Shown here one piece after another: positions 31,218-39,731 of a stretch of DNA of 42,440 nucleotides. The position numbers were made by a program, and so were the translations under genes. Source of the stretch: M55B174 sp034716235 (GTDB taxonomy: Bacteria > Patescibacteriota > Minisyncoccia > CAIUEV01 > JAHKAQ01); the NCBI GenBank assembly GCA_034716235.1, contig JAYEHH010000017.1, positions 1 to 42,440 on the forward strand. Direction: 5' to 3'. Under the pieces are notes generated by a model. That model made no database searches. It saw only the letters and a program-made list of their open reading frames with translations, and was not told where the DNA came from. The first letter of the stretch is position 1. Each line of letters opens with the position of its first letter.

Positions 31218-31451
31218 TTACCCTGTTAAATAAGATTTGAGCCTATTTCTTAAAAACATTTTCCCATGATACGTTTTTAAATATTTCTCGCGATGGGTAG
31301 CGTCTTGTTGGTCAAGACAAACTTCGTAATAAATTAATTTTAAAGGTTTCCTATTTTTAGTTGATTTAACTTTTCCTTTTTTATGTTGCTCAAATCTTAA
31401 TTTTAAGTGGGAAGATGGTGGTAAGTAATTAATTACGTAATTCAAAAACAT
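31218..31451 (-). CDS. Truncated GIY-YIG-type nuclease domain protein
   Basis: A 77-residue product whose C-terminal two thirds (LRFEQHKKGKVKSTKNRKPL, LIYYEVC, REKYLKTYHGK, RNRLKSYL) match small bacterial GIY-YIG proteins of the UPF0213 type. The N-terminal part is wrong: a short NYVINYLPPSSHLK replaces the usual YVL-x-S-x-K-D-G plus Y-I-G-Y-T strand pair, so the GIY and YIG residues are missing. No other frame upstream encodes them. It is most likely a decayed gene or inactive remnant. It is the last gene before the terminator, 39 bp after rseP. Confidence 0.65.
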   Translation of the reverse strand: MFLNYVINYLPPSSHLKLRFEQHKKGKVKSTKNRKPLKLIYYEVCLDQQDATHREKYLKTYHGKMFLRNRLKSYLTG

Positions 31452-31490
31452 CTTTTTTCCTCTCTCGTTTTTCCTCTCTAGCCAAGATTC

Positions 31491-32675
31491 TTAAAAAATA
31501 CCAACTATCTTCTCCCACAAAATCTGAAATTTATCTTGAAATTTAAAAACATCTCTTACGGTAATAAAAATCATTAAAGCAATCAGTAAATAAAATCCTC
31601 CTAGATGAATTCTTTGCTCAACTGCCTGAGAAACAGGGCTACCTTTTATTTTTTCAACAATCAGGAACAAGATTCTTCCTCCATCTAAAGCCGGTATTGG
31701 TAAAATATTGATAATGGCCAAATTGATAGAAAGAATAGCGGCAAATTGGAGCAAGTAAATAAAGCCCATTTCTGCCATTTGATTAGTCAAAACTACAATA
31801 CCTACCGGACCAGCAACATCTCCTTTAACTTTCCCATCAGAAATTAAATCGCGGATCATTCCGCCTAAAGCACTCAACATGGCCTTGGTCATATCATAAG
31901 TAGCCACAAACCCCATTTTTAAAGAAGTTAACAAGGGGTAGGCAACAATTTCTGTCCTGGTCAGAGTAATCCCTAATGCCCCCTCACCTAATGGGGCATT
32001 TTCTCTAGGCGTTCCCTTCAGACGATATACATTATCCCCTCTTTTAACTTCCATTAACATTTCTTCTCCTTCAAGATCACCTAAAAAACTAACCACTTCT
32101 GCTACTTTTTGAGGCGCCACAGTTTCGGTACCAGCGGTTAATTGAGTAATTTCATCCCCGGGCTTTAATTGCATTTCGTAAGCCGGAGAATCTGGAGCTA
32201 CGGCTACGATATGAATCCGACTACTCCCAGAAACTTGTGAATCATCCTCTACCGCTTCAGGTAGACCAATTTTAAAGCCCACTGAGAGAATTAGAGCGGC
32301 CGCTAAAAAATTCATAGCTACTCCAGCCGCTAAAATTGATGTTCTCTGCCAGATTGGCTTATTGGCAAAATTACTTGAATCTTTTTTGGCATCCTTTTCT
32401 AATCCATTTTCCCCAAAGATTTTTACGAATCCACCTAGAGGAATCCAATTTAGAGAATAAATTGTATTTTTTCTTTTTAGAGGTTTATTACCCTTAACAA
32501 ACTCCCATTTCCGATATTTTTTGTTATATACCACGCCAAATATTCTTGGTGGGAAACCAAAACCAAATTCTTCAGCCTTAACCCCCATCATCCTAGCCAC
32601 TAAAAAATGACCCATCTCATGCACAAAAATTAACAATCCTAAAATTAAAGCAAAGGCCAGTAAAGTTAAAATCAT
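31491..32675 (-). CDS. rseP: RIP metalloprotease RseP (site-2 protease with PDZ)
   Basis: A 394-residue M50 intramembrane protease with HEMGH (residues 19-23) in the first helix, a PDZ domain in the middle (about 150-225, AVAPDSPAYEMQLKPGDEI), and the second metal site NILPIPALDGGRIL near the C-terminus. It has four membrane helices like E. coli RseP. It cuts membrane-embedded anti-sigma factors and leftover signal peptides. A charged loop (about 55-100) follows the first helix. The gene is 56 bp after frr in the long minus-strand run. Confidence 0.95.
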   Translation of the reverse strand: MILTLLAFALILGLLIFVHEMGHFLVARMMGVKAEEFGFGFPPRIFGVVYNKKYRKWEFVKGNKPLKRKNTIYSLNWIPLGGFVKIFGENGLEKDAKKDSSNFANKPIWQRTSILAAGVAMNFLAAALILSVGFKIGLPEAVEDDSQVSGSSRIHIVAVAPDSPAYEMQLKPGDEITQLTAGTETVAPQKVAEVVSFLGDLEGEEMLMEVKRGDNVYRLKGTPRENAPLGEGALGITLTRTEIVAYPLLTSLKMGFVATYDMTKAMLSALGGMIRDLISDGKVKGDVAGPVGIVVLTNQMAEMGFIYLLQFAAILSINLAIINILPIPALDGGRILFLIVEKIKGSPVSQAVEQRIHLGGFYLLIALMIFITVRDVFKFQDKFQILWEKIVGIF

Positions 32676-32731
32676 AAAAAAATAAAATTAATAAAAATAT
32701 TTAATTAAATTCAAAATGTTTAATTTTTTAA

Positions 32732-33280
32732 TTATAAGGTTGTTATTTCGTTTTCCTTTTTCTCCCTTATTTTATCTATTTCTTTCATAAACTCATCCAT
32801 AATGTTTTGCAATGCTTCTTCTTGCTTAAAATATTCATCTTCGGAAATTTCTACTTTCTTTTTCTGCTCATTAAGTGCTTCTTTTGACTTCTCTCGTCTT
32901 TGCCTAACATTTACTCGACATTCCTCAGCTTTTTTCCCTACTACCTTGGTTAATTCTAGTCTTTGATCTTCCGTCATTGGAGGAAGTTTTAAGACTACAG
33001 CCTCTCCATTATTGCTAGGAGCTAGATTCAAATCAGATTCATTTATAGCTTTTTCTACATTTACTAAATGGTCTTTATTCCAAGGAGTAATCATAATTGT
33101 TCGCGCATCGGGGATATTGATTTGAGCCATTTGCTTGAGAGAAGACTTGCCTCCATAGTAATCCACTTTTAAATCTTCAACTAATTGAGAGGTGGCTCTT
33201 CCCACCCTTATTCCGGTTAGATCCTTCTTGAATTTTTCAATTACCTGTTTTAAATCCGCTTTTAGTTTTGTGGTGTCCAT
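32732..33280 (-). CDS. frr: Ribosome recycling factor
   Basis: A 182-residue protein of normal RRF length. It has the domain I helices (LTGIRVGRATSQLVEDLKVDYYG), the hinge-flanked domain II (LKQMAQINIPDARTIMITPW, AINESDLNLAPSNNG) and the PMTEDQRLELTKVV helix with a long C-terminal helix. RRF with EF-G splits post-termination ribosomes. pyrH and tsf, frequent neighbours elsewhere, are not here. It lies 18 bp downstream of a GT2 gene and 56 bp upstream of rseP, an frr-to-rseP order also met in other bacteria. Confidence 0.96.
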   Translation of the reverse strand: MDTTKLKADLKQVIEKFKKDLTGIRVGRATSQLVEDLKVDYYGGKSSLKQMAQINIPDARTIMITPWNKDHLVNVEKAINESDLNLAPSNNGEAVVLKLPPMTEDQRLELTKVVGKKAEECRVNVRQRREKSKEALNEQKKKVEISEDEYFKQEEALQNIMDEFMKEIDKIREKKENEITTL

Positions 33281-33298
33281 AGCATATTTAATTAGGAA

Positions 33299-34267
33299 TT
33301 ATTTAAAGAGTCTCTTGTTTTTAACGACATCTTTTACGGTATAATTCTTTCTCTCTCCGTCATAATAACTTTTAGCTGCAATGTCTGCTAATAGACCAGA
33401 GATTAAAAATTGAATTCCTGCTAAAACCATAAAAACTCCTACCATGGGCCAAATTCTATCAGAAAGAGACACGGCATAAAAAATTCTCAGAATAATTAAA
33501 ACTAAAATAAGCAAAGAGCCTAATCCGGAGAAAAGAATCCCCAGTCCTCCAAATAAATGCAATGGCCGATTAGCATATTTTTTCCAAAACCAAACACTTA
33601 CCATATCTAGAAAACCCTTAATAACTCTAGTCCAAGTATATTTTGTTTTTCCAAACTTTCTGGGATGATGCAATACTGCTACTTCGGCTACCGTAAAACC
33701 TTGAATTTTTAAAACTGCGGGAATAAATCGATGCATTTCTCCAAAAAGATAAGTGTCCTTAAAACATTCTTTCCGATAAGCCTTTAGAGTGCAACCACTA
33801 TCGTGAATATTGTCGTTTATCAAAAATTTTCTCAAAAAGTCTGCTCCTTTTGACAAAAATTTCTTTGAAAAGGGATCTCGACGCTGTTTTCTCCAACCAG
33901 ACACTATATCGTATCCTTCTTCAAGTTTCTCAACTAATTTAGGAAAATCTGCTGGATCATTTTGGAGATCACCATCAATGGTTAAAATGATAGCTCCTTG
34001 AGCCCTATTAATCCCACAATCAAGGGCAGCTGTCTGACCAAAATTTTTCCTAAAATTAATCAGGGTCAAGGGAGAAAGTTGACGACATTTTTCTTCAGTT
34101 TTATCAATTGACCCATCATTTACAAAGATAATCTCAAAAGACCTCCCCATTTTATGGAGACTTTTAATAATCGCTCTATGAAGCTTTTCTACATTGCCTT
34201 CTTCATTGAAAAGTGGGCAAACAACAGAAAGCTCTAGTTTCGTTTTAGATTCTGAATCACTTTCCAT
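33299..34267 (-). CDS. Glycosyltransferase family 2 (DPM1/ArnC-like)
   Basis: A 322-residue GT-A enzyme. It begins LSVVCPLFNEEGNVEKL, has FVNDGSID, the metal-binding TIDGDLQ (about residues 94-100), SGCTLKAYRKECF, and HHPRKFGKTKY. Two membrane helices (about 235-260 and 272-295) end the protein, as in polyprenyl-phosphate glucose/mannose/aminoarabinose transferases. It would load a sugar onto undecaprenyl phosphate for use by GT-C enzymes such as those at 24915 and 39732. It is embedded between the MreD-like gene and frr. Confidence 0.93.
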   Translation of the reverse strand: MESDSESKTKLELSVVCPLFNEEGNVEKLHRAIIKSLHKMGRSFEIIFVNDGSIDKTEEKCRQLSPLTLINFRKNFGQTAALDCGINRAQGAIILTIDGDLQNDPADFPKLVEKLEEGYDIVSGWRKQRRDPFSKKFLSKGADFLRKFLINDNIHDSGCTLKAYRKECFKDTYLFGEMHRFIPAVLKIQGFTVAEVAVLHHPRKFGKTKYTWTRVIKGFLDMVSVWFWKKYANRPLHLFGGLGILFSGLGSLLILVLIILRIFYAVSLSDRIWPMVGVFMVLAGIQFLISGLLADIAAKSYYDGERKNYTVKDVVKNKRLFK

Positions 34268-34324
34268 ATTAAGATAGTAGTAAATTAAAATTGAAAAATC
34301 AAGACAGGGTATTTAATCCAACTA

Positions 34325-34861
34325 TTACAATCTCTTCTTCTGATCCCAATAGTCAAACAGCTGGTTTAAGCGCAGAAGCATAAAATAAGCAAGAGGAACC
34401 AATAAAACGCCATTAATCAGTATCGCTTGCAGACTATCCCATAAATAATGGTTGAAGTTGGTAGTAAATAAAGCCATAAAACTTTCTTCTCCTGGAAGTA
34501 GGGAGATTTTTGCGCTAAAAATTATCAATTGATAAAGCAAGGAGAATAAAACCGTTAGAATTAAAAAAGGGACAATACCTGGCTTTCCCCAGAATTTTTT
34601 CAAAAGATAATTTCCAGCTAAAGTAATTGCCGGAAAAATAAAAATGGCTAGATTTAAAGAATAAATTGCTAAAGCATCAACCAATATTCCCAGAATAACT
34701 GCCCAAACAATAAATTCGCCCTTGGGTCTAAACAGAGAAATTCCAATCAAAAAAATCAAAGGTAAATTAAAACCTCCAGCACCCAAGGGAAGTATGGGTA
34801 TTATGACAACCTGCAAGATTATAATTAAATAAACAATTAAGCTTAAAACAATAACGCGCAT
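34325..34861 (-). CDS. Small polytopic membrane protein, MreD-like
   Basis: A 178-residue protein with about five membrane helices (roughly 2-22, 30-45, 52-72, 74-92, 98-118 and 142-165). The LGILVDALAIYSLNLAIF segment resembles the conserved G-x-x-x-D region of MreD rod-shape proteins (where Leu-Gly and Asp face a helix pair). The length fits MreD (about 160-180). No mreB or mreC is in the window, so the name is tentative. It lies 37 bp after the VirD4-like ATPase gene. Confidence 0.6.
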   Translation of the reverse strand: MRVIVLSLIVYLIIILQVVIIPILPLGAGGFNLPLIFLIGISLFRPKGEFIVWAVILGILVDALAIYSLNLAIFIFPAITLAGNYLLKKFWGKPGIVPFLILTVLFSLLYQLIIFSAKISLLPGEESFMALFTTNFNHYLWDSLQAILINGVLLVPLAYFMLLRLNQLFDYWDQKKRL

Positions 34862-34898
34862 AAAATAAATTCAAAATTGAGAGCGAAAAAATTGCTAC

Positions 34899-37400
34899 CT
34901 ATTTCACTGGCATATCTGATTCAGCAGCACTATCAGAAGAGCCCTCCCCTGGAGCTTGAGTTAAAAAGTCCATTCTCTTCCTTAATTCTTCTTCAACAAT
35001 GGTCCTGTCTTTCCCATAACGATTGCGAGAAAAATCTTTAACGGCTTGAGAAAAATTGGTTTGTCTTTCCTTGGAAGGATAAGTTTCTATAGAGAACGGC
35101 TTGCTAACGGCTCCATTTATCATAACTTTTATAAAGGCCTTGAAGTTATCCACATTAATTAAATCTTGTTGCGAAAAAACTGGAGCAAACTGGTTAGCCA
35201 TAAACTCAGAGTCATTAGCCCCAATTCTAAAGGATACCACTGAGCCCACATTTCCAAAAACGGCATCTCTAATTTTTTCATCCAGTTGTTGAATAAATTG
35301 ATGAGCAATAGTTAAACTCAGGTGATACTTTCTAGCTTCAGATAAAATAGAAGCTATAGATTCGGTGGTCACATTTTGGAATTCATCTATGTAAAGATAA
35401 AAATCCTGACGTTGTTCTTCTGGAATATCTACCCGACTCATAGCCGACATCAAAATCTTGCCCACGATTACCATTCCCAGCAAATTAGCATTCAATTCAC
35501 CAATTTTCCCCTTACTTAAATTAATCAAAACAATTTTCTTAGAATCCATCGCTTCTCTAAAATTAAAAGCTGATTGCTGTTGAGAAATAATCGGTCGCAT
35601 AATATCGTTAGTCACAAAAGTGGTCAGTTTACTGGTAACATAAGGAACTACATTGGCTAGAGCCGCTTCACCCCCTGCTTTCTCTGCTTCTTTAGTCCAA
35701 AAATCAACCACTACTTGATTATCACAATGGTCTATTTTAAATTTCCTAAAATCTGGATCAGCTAATACTTTAGAAATTTCCATTAGAGTAGAACCCGAAG
35801 CTGGATGAGACATGACCAGTAGCATTGCGTTTCGCATGTATTGTTCAAACATTGGACCACCAGTCTGTTTGAGATCGTACAACTTATCAAAAATATTAAT
35901 CATTTCATTGATGACAAATGTTTTTTGTTCTGGCTTATCATATTCCAAAAGATTCAACCCCATCGGTTTCTCTATGTCGGAAGGATCAAATAAAATCACA
36001 TCTTCAATTCTTTCTTCGGGAACACATTCTAAAACAGATTCTACCAGTTCTCCGTGGGGATCAATCACGCAAACGCCTTCTCCATTTTGAATATCTTGAC
36101 GAATCAATTCCTCTAAAAAGACAGATTTACCGGTTCCGGTCTGACCAATGGTATAAAGATGACGATAGCGGTCTTTCTTTTGTAAATAAATAGGAGCTTC
36201 TGTCTCTCGATAAACATTTTTCCCAATCAACAACCCTTCCGTTGGCAAGTCAGGAGGAGCGGCAGCAACTTTAGCCTTAACAACATTTAATTTAGGAGTT
36301 TGCGTAGAGGCAATAGGAAAATGAAAAATACTGGCCAACTCTTCCGTATTCAAAATTGATTTATAGCGAGTGATAAAATTCCTAAAAGAAAAGTTAAAAA
36401 CCAATTCTTTCAAAGAAAAAGGTTTCTTAGTTACCAGCTCATTCATATCCATCGTTTTAAATTGCTCGAATGATTCAACCAAATGACTCAGGATTTCGTT
36501 GGCCTCATCCTTGGTGTCTGCAGAAGCCATTAGTCTCAAATTAACTTCAAAAGCTGGTCTAAGAGTTTTATCCTCAATTGCCTTAAGCAGTTCCTCTTCC
36601 GCTGGAGTTAGTTGCCTCAAATCTTCTTTGGGGGTCTGAAATTGATTCATCTCTTTCGGTTTACTGTCTGCTCGTACTTTTAAAAGCTCAGCAAAAAAAC
36701 GAGTAAAACCATTACTATTAGCCTTGCCAAAAGATTCTCCCTGTTTCATCCGTCTAGCAACAAGCACTCCCTTTCTTCTCCATTTTGGAGAGATAGGACG
36801 AATAACTAATTGCAAAGCTGCTCCCGCTCTCATCTTTTTTAGTTTAGACAAGGCGTTAGCAATATTATTTAAAGGATCAGTCTCTAAATTTTTGTAAGTT
36901 TTTAGTGGCAAAAACGATTGACGCTTAAGAGTTAAATAAGTACCAGCAGAGGCTCCCTGGGGAGTAAAAATGTTAAAATCCTTAGGAGTATTTTTAACCA
37001 CCGCCTTAGGGAAAAAACCGTAAATTTGTTTTTCCGCGGTAGCCGAAAATCTTTTAGGAACAGCTAAATAAAACGAAATTGATTCACTGTCAAAGGGGTT
37101 GGCAATCTCTAGAGCAATATGAGGTGGACCACAAAACATCTCTCGCCAAGAAGTATCTCTCATTCTGGAAAAACTTACCAAAAATTGTTCCATAATCCCA
37201 ATAATTTCCTTATCGTCCTTTTTATCTTCTTTATTTTCTGAATCTTCTTCCCGAGGAACAGTTATTAAAAAAAGTGCTAAATTGGTTGCTCGATTAAGCT
37301 TCCCTCCTTTCCTTATTTTAGAAATAACAAAAAACCAAGCCATTGCTAAAATAAACAAAAGCCCCACGATAATAAAAAATTCCCAAGAGTATTCTGCCAT
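34899..37400 (-). CDS. VirD4/TraG-type T4SS ATPase
   Basis: An 833-residue protein with one N-terminal membrane helix (about 8-27), a ~370-residue helical domain typical of CPR homologues and a HerA/TraG-type ATPase domain with Walker A GQTGTGKS (419-426) and Walker B LYIDEF (669-674). HEPASG-like and Q-rich motifs lie between (DPHGELV at 447-453). It would be a hexameric motor docking substrates to a type IV secretion or conjugation-like channel at the inner membrane. The C-terminal tail is acidic. It follows three genes for small charged proteins (38-47 bp gaps), likely partners. The window has pilin genes but no VirB4 or VirB6. Confidence 0.85.
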   Translation of the reverse strand: MAEYSWEFFIIVGLLFILAMAWFFVISKIRKGGKLNRATNLALFLITVPREEDSENKEDKKDDKEIIGIMEQFLVSFSRMRDTSWREMFCGPPHIALEIANPFDSESISFYLAVPKRFSATAEKQIYGFFPKAVVKNTPKDFNIFTPQGASAGTYLTLKRQSFLPLKTYKNLETDPLNNIANALSKLKKMRAGAALQLVIRPISPKWRRKGVLVARRMKQGESFGKANSNGFTRFFAELLKVRADSKPKEMNQFQTPKEDLRQLTPAEEELLKAIEDKTLRPAFEVNLRLMASADTKDEANEILSHLVESFEQFKTMDMNELVTKKPFSLKELVFNFSFRNFITRYKSILNTEELASIFHFPIASTQTPKLNVVKAKVAAAPPDLPTEGLLIGKNVYRETEAPIYLQKKDRYRHLYTIGQTGTGKSVFLEELIRQDIQNGEGVCVIDPHGELVESVLECVPEERIEDVILFDPSDIEKPMGLNLLEYDKPEQKTFVINEMINIFDKLYDLKQTGGPMFEQYMRNAMLLVMSHPASGSTLMEISKVLADPDFRKFKIDHCDNQVVVDFWTKEAEKAGGEAALANVVPYVTSKLTTFVTNDIMRPIISQQQSAFNFREAMDSKKIVLINLSKGKIGELNANLLGMVIVGKILMSAMSRVDIPEEQRQDFYLYIDEFQNVTTESIASILSEARKYHLSLTIAHQFIQQLDEKIRDAVFGNVGSVVSFRIGANDSEFMANQFAPVFSQQDLINVDNFKAFIKVMINGAVSKPFSIETYPSKERQTNFSQAVKDFSRNRYGKDRTIVEEELRKRMDFLTQAPGEGSSDSAAESDMPVK

Positions 37401-37438
37401 CCTTAAAATAAAAAATACTTTTACATTTTATTTAAACT

Positions 37439-37906
37439 CTATTGACCTTTTTGTTTCTCCTCTATCAATTGATCATGAAAGTTATCCAATGAATGAGGGT
37501 CCTTTTTAAATAATTCTTTGGCTTTAGCAACAGTCTCTTTTTCTTCTTTGGCCCCTCTTACCGCTAATTTAACCAAATTTTTAATTTCAACAGCTACTCC
37601 TTCATTTTTCCGAGCAATTTCTTGGCTTGCTTGACCTTCTTGTGCTAATCCTCCACCACTTTCTACCTGCTTCCCCAAAGCTTCCTTAGATCGTTCCTTC
37701 TCTAGAGCTTGATTCTCTGCTACTTTTTCAACTTCTGCAGGTTTTTCTGGTATTGACGGTTTTTGCTCTAAATCATTTTCAACCACCACCTTCTCAGGAT
37801 TATTTGAACTTTGCAAATTTTCTTTTATTGTCTCCGCTTTTCCATCCTCTTTATTTTCCATATTTTTAGGAATTTCTTCTTGAGGTAATTTTCTAGGATC
37901 ATCCAT
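37439..37906 (-). CDS. Charged, mostly disordered protein, unknown function
   Basis: A 155-residue protein with no signal or membrane helix. Residues 1-100 are rich in Glu, Lys, Asn and Pro and look disordered. The last 55 (VEIKNLVKLAVRGAKEEKE, AKELFKKDPHSLDNFHDQ) form a predicted helix pair and are probably the folded, conserved part. It lies between two other small soluble proteins and the VirD4-like ATPase gene (38 bp downstream), so it may be a docking or regulatory partner of the ATPase. No family recognised. Confidence 0.7.
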   Translation of the reverse strand: MDDPRKLPQEEIPKNMENKEDGKAETIKENLQSSNNPEKVVVENDLEQKPSIPEKPAEVEKVAENQALEKERSKEALGKQVESGGGLAQEGQASQEIARKNEGVAVEIKNLVKLAVRGAKEEKETVAKAKELFKKDPHSLDNFHDQLIEEKQKGQ

Positions 37907-37953
37907 AATATTATTTTAATATTTTAAGTAATCTTTTGACTCTCACCCTTATT

Positions 37954-38277
37954 TCATTTCGCCTTTGAATCTTCCGGCTGAGACGGTTGAGGGGTTGGCG
38001 TTTGAGCTTCTTGGTCCAAGACCTCCTTTACTCCACCGTCTAAAGCCTCTTTAACAATAACATTTAGTTTTTCAAACTGAGAAACTTTTTCATCTAGATT
38101 TTTAATTTTTTGCCGAGATACTTTATCTAAGCCATTCTCTAATAAAAAAGTAGCTGTTTTCCTTTGCAAATCTTTTGGAAGTTGAGAAAAATTTTCCGTC
38201 AAAAAAATTCTAGCTTTGGTCTCATCGCCGGTAGCCATTACTTCTCTTAACTGTTTTAATATTTCTTTTTGATCCAT
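37954..38277 (-). CDS. Small helical protein, unknown function
   Basis: A 107-residue soluble protein, predicted all-helical up to residue ~88 (KEILKQLREVM, ARIFLTENF, QRKTATFLLENGLDK, LDEKVSQFEKLNVIVKEAL), with a Pro/Gln/Ser-rich tail (PTPQPSQPEDSKAK). No membrane segment. It is the middle of three small genes before the VirD4-like ATPase and could be an adaptor or chaperone. No family recognised. Confidence 0.7.
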   Translation of the reverse strand: MDQKEILKQLREVMATGDETKARIFLTENFSQLPKDLQRKTATFLLENGLDKVSRQKIKNLDEKVSQFEKLNVIVKEALDGGVKEVLDQEAQTPTPQPSQPEDSKAK

Positions 38278-38315
38278 GGTTTTGTTTTAAATTAATAAAT
38301 TATTTTTCTTAAGAG

Positions 38316-39452
38316 CTAAGAGCCTTGAACTTCTTTGGTTAAATCAAAATTGGCAATTTTCATCACTATCCCCCACCAGTAGCCTCCACCCTGACTCTTC
38401 TTTACACCTTTTAAAAATCGATCTTGTTTCCGTTTAAGCTCTTCATCGGTAAGTTGGCTCCAATGAGCAGCAATCTCTTCTTGGCTCCTTCCCGTAGCAC
38501 CCATTGCATTTTCTTTCTGAAAATTTGTCCAATCTTCTTGAATTTTTTTTCTACCTTCTTCTTTAACCATTCTAGAGGCTGCGGGGAAACTCATAGTTTT
38601 TTCTTTTTTTTCTGGGCTTTCTCCAGTAAAGACTTCTCCGGCTCTTTTTTCTGAAGCCTCTTTCCATTCCTCATCTTTTAACAGAGAAGTGGCAACTCCC
38701 TTTAGCCCCTTTTTCTCCTGACCGCCTAAGACACCATTACTGCTTCTTAAATCTTTTATAAATTTATCTCCATCTACAAGAACTCTTTGTAATTGATCAT
38801 AAACTTGCGTTCTTTTTTCCCCTTTGAACATTAACGGCTTAATGTTTTCTTTGATTAAATCTTTCAAGGCTGTTTTTCTACCAGCATCATCTCCCATATT
38901 AAAAATATTCTTTAATTCATCTTGCGGAATTCTAAATTTATCAGCTAGCTGATTAGCCCTTACTTCCAATCCCTGATCTGCTTCTTCAATTTTCTCCCTA
39001 GTTTTATTATAGCGTTCAACTTTCTTTTTAATATTTTTAAAACTGGCTTCATCGTCTAGACACAATTTAATAAAATATTCTTTGTTATAAAATGATTCCA
39101 TATTTTCACTGCCTATCAATGTTTGCCATTGACCAAAGTCTTTATCTACCGTAGCTATTTCATTGAATAATTTTCCGTCTCCAAAAAACGATTCCATTTG
39201 TTTAACTTCTTGCTCAACCCTCTTAATTTCATTAGCGATTTCGGTTAAATCCTCAAAATCACTCTTGTCTGGAGTTTGTTTGTTAACTAATTTTTTACTC
39301 AAGTCTTCTTGGCCTCTTCTTTCCATGACGGCCAGCTTAATATCTTCCCTTTCTGGATCGTCTAAAATGCTTTTGGCGCTTTCTTCTTCTCTGTCTCCTC
39401 CCTTTTCTCTTTTCATTCTTGCTCCCATAAAATTTGGTTGTTCAAAGTCCAT
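38316..39452 (-). CDS. Coiled-coil protein, unknown function, linked to VirD4-like ATPase
   Basis: A 378-residue soluble protein with charged helices throughout. Coiled-coil-like stretches occur at about 68-92 (ANEIKRVEQEVKQM) and 140-170. There is no signal or membrane helix, but the C-terminus has a Gly/Trp-rich segment, GGGYWWGIVMKIANFDL, that could bind a partner or the membrane surface. It is the first gene of the minus-strand run that continues through two small proteins to the ATPase. A -10-like TATAAT on the minus strand (39551-39546) lies ahead. No family recognised. Confidence 0.75.
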   Translation of the reverse strand: MDFEQPNFMGARMKREKGGDREEESAKSILDDPEREDIKLAVMERRGQEDLSKKLVNKQTPDKSDFEDLTEIANEIKRVEQEVKQMESFFGDGKLFNEIATVDKDFGQWQTLIGSENMESFYNKEYFIKLCLDDEASFKNIKKKVERYNKTREKIEEADQGLEVRANQLADKFRIPQDELKNIFNMGDDAGRKTALKDLIKENIKPLMFKGEKRTQVYDQLQRVLVDGDKFIKDLRSSNGVLGGQEKKGLKGVATSLLKDEEWKEASEKRAGEVFTGESPEKKEKTMSFPAASRMVKEEGRKKIQEDWTNFQKENAMGATGRSQEEIAAHWSQLTDEELKRKQDRFLKGVKKSQGGGYWWGIVMKIANFDLTKEVQGS

Positions 39453-39571
39453 GTTTATAAATTATTTTTATTATTTTAATTTTAGTGCTAATTATTTTTA
39501 CTATTTTTATTTTACCCTTTCGGTCGGTCTTGGTCAATTAAATGTATTATAGTGTTTAAAAATCAGTTTAA

Positions 39572-39580
39572 TGCTACAAT
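39572..39580 (+). promoter_or_regulatory. Extended -10 element upstream of the GT-C gene
   Basis: TGCTACAAT at 39572-39580 is an extended -10 (TG-N-TACAAT, five of six). No convincing -35 is seen. Transcription would begin near 39587, at the start of the 9-bp repeat array that fills the leader. Confidence 0.4.
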
Positions 39581-39583
39581 AGA

Positions 39584-39706
39584 GTTATAAAGTTTATAAA
39601 GTTCGTAAAGTTTGTAAAGTTTGTAAAGTTTGTAAGGTTCGGAGAGTTCGGAGAGTTAAAAAGTTCATAAAGTTATAAGGTTCGTAAAGTTTATAAAGTT
39701 CGTAAG
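39584..39706. repeat. 9-bp tandem repeat array, 14 units
   Basis: Fourteen consecutive units of 8-9 bp with consensus GTTYRTAAA (GTTTATAAA, GTTCGTAAA, GTTTGTAAA three times with one ending in G, GTTCGGAGA twice, GTTCATAAA and others) end about 25 bp before the ATG of the GT-C gene. It is the longest of the seven family loci in this window. Confidence 0.9.
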
Positions 39707-39731
39707 GTTAAAAAATTAAAAAATAAAAATT

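Noticed and set aside
34325..34861. Confident mreD assignment
   Set aside because: The membrane layout fits, but mreB and mreC are not nearby and no diagnostic motif is unambiguous, so only MreD-like is stated.
39584..39706. CRISPR array
   Set aside because: The units are only 8-9 bp and contiguous, with no unique spacers and no cas genes nearby.
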